Positions 18,905-20,215 of a stretch of DNA of 20,215 bases are shown here, in pieces (the first letter of the stretch is position 1; every line of letters begins with the position of its first letter). Made by a program: the position numbers and the translations under genes. Under the pieces are notes generated by a model that did not search any database, had not been told where the DNA came from, and worked only from the letters and a program-made list of their open reading frames with translations. Origin of the DNA: a virus; the IMG/VR virus record IMGVR_UViG_3300042261_002396, positions 1 to 20,215 of that record; one strand, 5' to 3'.

Positions 18905-20215
18905 CTACGCCGCCAGACTTTTGGCGACTTTCACCATTTCTTTGACAAGCTCTTCTTTGTTGAGCCCTTCGGCTTTTTCCGCCAACTCCAAAAGCGTGTC
19001 GCGCGGAGTGATCTTTTTCTGTCCGCCGCCGGTGAGCATGTGCGGCATGGCGGTTTCCAGAGCCGTCTTGAACGCATCCCGACCGGGCCGGAAATAGTGT
19101 TTCAGCACCACATCGACTGTCGAGTGGCCAGTGACACGGCGCACCAGTTCCATCGGTACACCCGCAGTCAGTGCCATCGTAATCCACGTTGTCCGCAACG
19201 AGTGAAAGTCCTTCACACTGGCCTTTTGCATGGCGTTATCCCGCTCGATCACGGTGCCTTCGATTTTTGCATCCTTGAGGGCTTTCTTAAAACGCCATGT
19301 CAGCCCCATCAGGTTGGCTTTGTACATTGCCGCCACCTCGGGAAAGACATAGATGCCCTTGCGCGGAAGCCGTTCCAGCTCGGCACGTAGCAGGGGAAAG
19401 AGCGGGATTTCCGCCAGCTCTCCGGTCTTGGAGGTTTTTACCGAAATGAAACCGTGTTCCAGATCGACCGACTCCCATTTCAGCAGGGCACAGTCACCGC
19501 GTCGCATGGCGGTACACATCGCGGTCAAAACGACAGGCCGGATCATTTCATCGCAATGCGCCAGAAGATCGTTCAGCTCTTTCTGTGTGAACGGCTGACG
19601 GTGCATCGTGTTGGTTTCATGGAAGGGAATGCCGTTGAAGGGATTTGTCAGCACCCCGGCTTCCGGTCCGAGCTTTTCAAAAATACCTTTCAGCAGAGAA
19701 AGCTTCGTGTTGTAGGTGGCACCGGCCATTCCTATATCATCCAGACTCTTCATCCATGCCAGTGCCATCTTGCGGGTAATCTGCGACATGGTCTTGGCTT
19801 GGGGAAACGTTGCTTCCATGAACTCCCGGAACTGCCGGATGGTTGTCAGCTGATTTTCTGTCCGGAGCGCGCAGCGCTTCTTTTTCGTCGGCAGCAGGCT
19901 CCACTGTTCGCCCAGTTCAGTCAGTGCAATCTGGGTGAGTTCTTCCCCGGCCTTAATCTCATAGAGCTCTTGCAGGTGGTGCGCCGCTGTCTTTCGGCTG
20001 TGGGCGTCTTGTTTAAACGCATCCATTTTCAGCTGGGCTTTCATGCGCGACCGTTCGAATGCGACATCCCCGACCTCTTTAAGTGATGCCGGAACTTGGC
20101 CGCAAATTTCAACGCCCAGATTTACGTACTTCCGTTCTCCGCCGACGGTGAAATTTCCATACCACCATTTTGACCTCGGCGACCCGTCTTGATTGCGTGT
20201 GATTTCTAATCCCAT
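18905..20215 (-). CDS. int: Tyrosine recombinase / integrase
   Basis: This is a 436-residue site-specific recombinase of the phage integrase family. An N-terminal arm-binding-like region (WWYGNFTVGGERKYVNLGV) and a SAM-like core-binding domain (about residues 100-190) precede the catalytic domain. The catalytic residues are visible: R238 (TAMRRGD), K263 (TSKTGE), H338 and R341 (FHSLRTT), H364 (TGHSTVD) and Y374 (LKHYF). It would integrate and excise the element at att sites. The gene is convergent to the structural block. The ATG lies on the window's last base, so upstream extension and the promoter or att site cannot be seen. A helical tail after residue 395 (PRDTLLELAEKAEGLNKEEL) is a small extension. 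Confidence 0.93.
   Translation of the reverse strand: MGLEITRNQDGSPRSKWWYGNFTVGGERKYVNLGVEICGQVPASLKEVGDVAFERSRMKAQLKMDAFKQDAHSRKTAAHHLQELYEIKAGEELTQIALTELGEQWSLLPTKKKRCALRTENQLTTIRQFREFMEATFPQAKTMSQITRKMALAWMKSLDDIGMAGATYNTKLSLLKGIFEKLGPEAGVLTNPFNGIPFHETNTMHRQPFTQKELNDLLAHCDEMIRPVVLTAMCTAMRRGDCALLKWESVDLEHGFISVKTSKTGELAEIPLFPLLRAELERLPRKGIYVFPEVAAMYKANLMGLTWRFKKALKDAKIEGTVIERDNAMQKASVKDFHSLRTTWITMALTAGVPMELVRRVTGHSTVDVVLKHYFRPGRDAFKTALETAMPHMLTGGGQKKITPRDTLLELAEKAEGLNKEELVKEMVKVAKSLAA

Noticed and set aside
1-20215. CRISPR array or insertion sequence
   Set aside because: No evenly spaced direct repeats with unique spacers and no transposase gene; the dispersed repeats are short, diverged and irregularly placed.

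Overview
This window looks like most of a temperate, integrative, virus-like element carried by a bacterium. It reads left to right: a small regulatory/recombination region (1-3164), a replication module (3222-8565), a sigma-like regulator (8815-9258), a lipoprotein cargo gene with its own promoter (9399-9626), a 1.7-kb region without a credible protein gene (9627-11362), a packaging and capsid module (11363-16712), a short accessory block (16807-18842), and a tyrosine recombinase on the minus strand at the right edge (18905-20215). The host is not named by any gene. Genes are mostly SD-led and GC is moderate to high. The many short, phrase-like dispersed repeats inside and between the early genes remind me of Kiritimatiellota/Lentisphaerota-type genomes, but that is an impression, not evidence.

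How the genes would work together: an AlpA/excisionase-like HTH protein and the integrase would control excision and integration. A family A DNA polymerase with a DEDD proofreading domain and a prim-pol/SF3-helicase fusion would replicate the element. They are helped by an ERCC4-type nuclease, a DUF2800-like Fe-S PD-(D/E)XK nuclease and an uncharacterised protein where a phage ssDNA-binding protein often sits. An AT-rich segment bracketed by GTGACGTT iterons right after the helicase gene is a good origin candidate. TerS (DUF5681-like), TerL, a Mu gp29-like (DUF935) portal, a Mu gpI-like protease with a nested scaffold, a probable decoration protein and a major capsid protein would make and fill a head.

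No tail gene is visible between the capsid gene and the integrase. That space holds one connector-like gene, two proteins with Sec signal peptides, a coiled-coil/TM protein and one helical protein. The layout (integrase, AlpA-like protein, primase, capsid and packaging, no tail) resembles capsid-forming phage-inducible islands that borrow helper tails, or a defective prophage.

The least explained parts are non-coding. They are: (1) a hairpin-dense region at about 9850-11340 with no stop codon in any forward frame for about 560 nt, which I read as a candidate large structured RNA, more likely on the minus strand; (2) a five-member family of covarying hairpins just upstream of Shine-Dalgarno sequences; (3) a second five-member 20-30-bp repeat upstream of the packaging/structural genes; and (4) in-frame insertions of palindromic micro-repeats in the early genes only.
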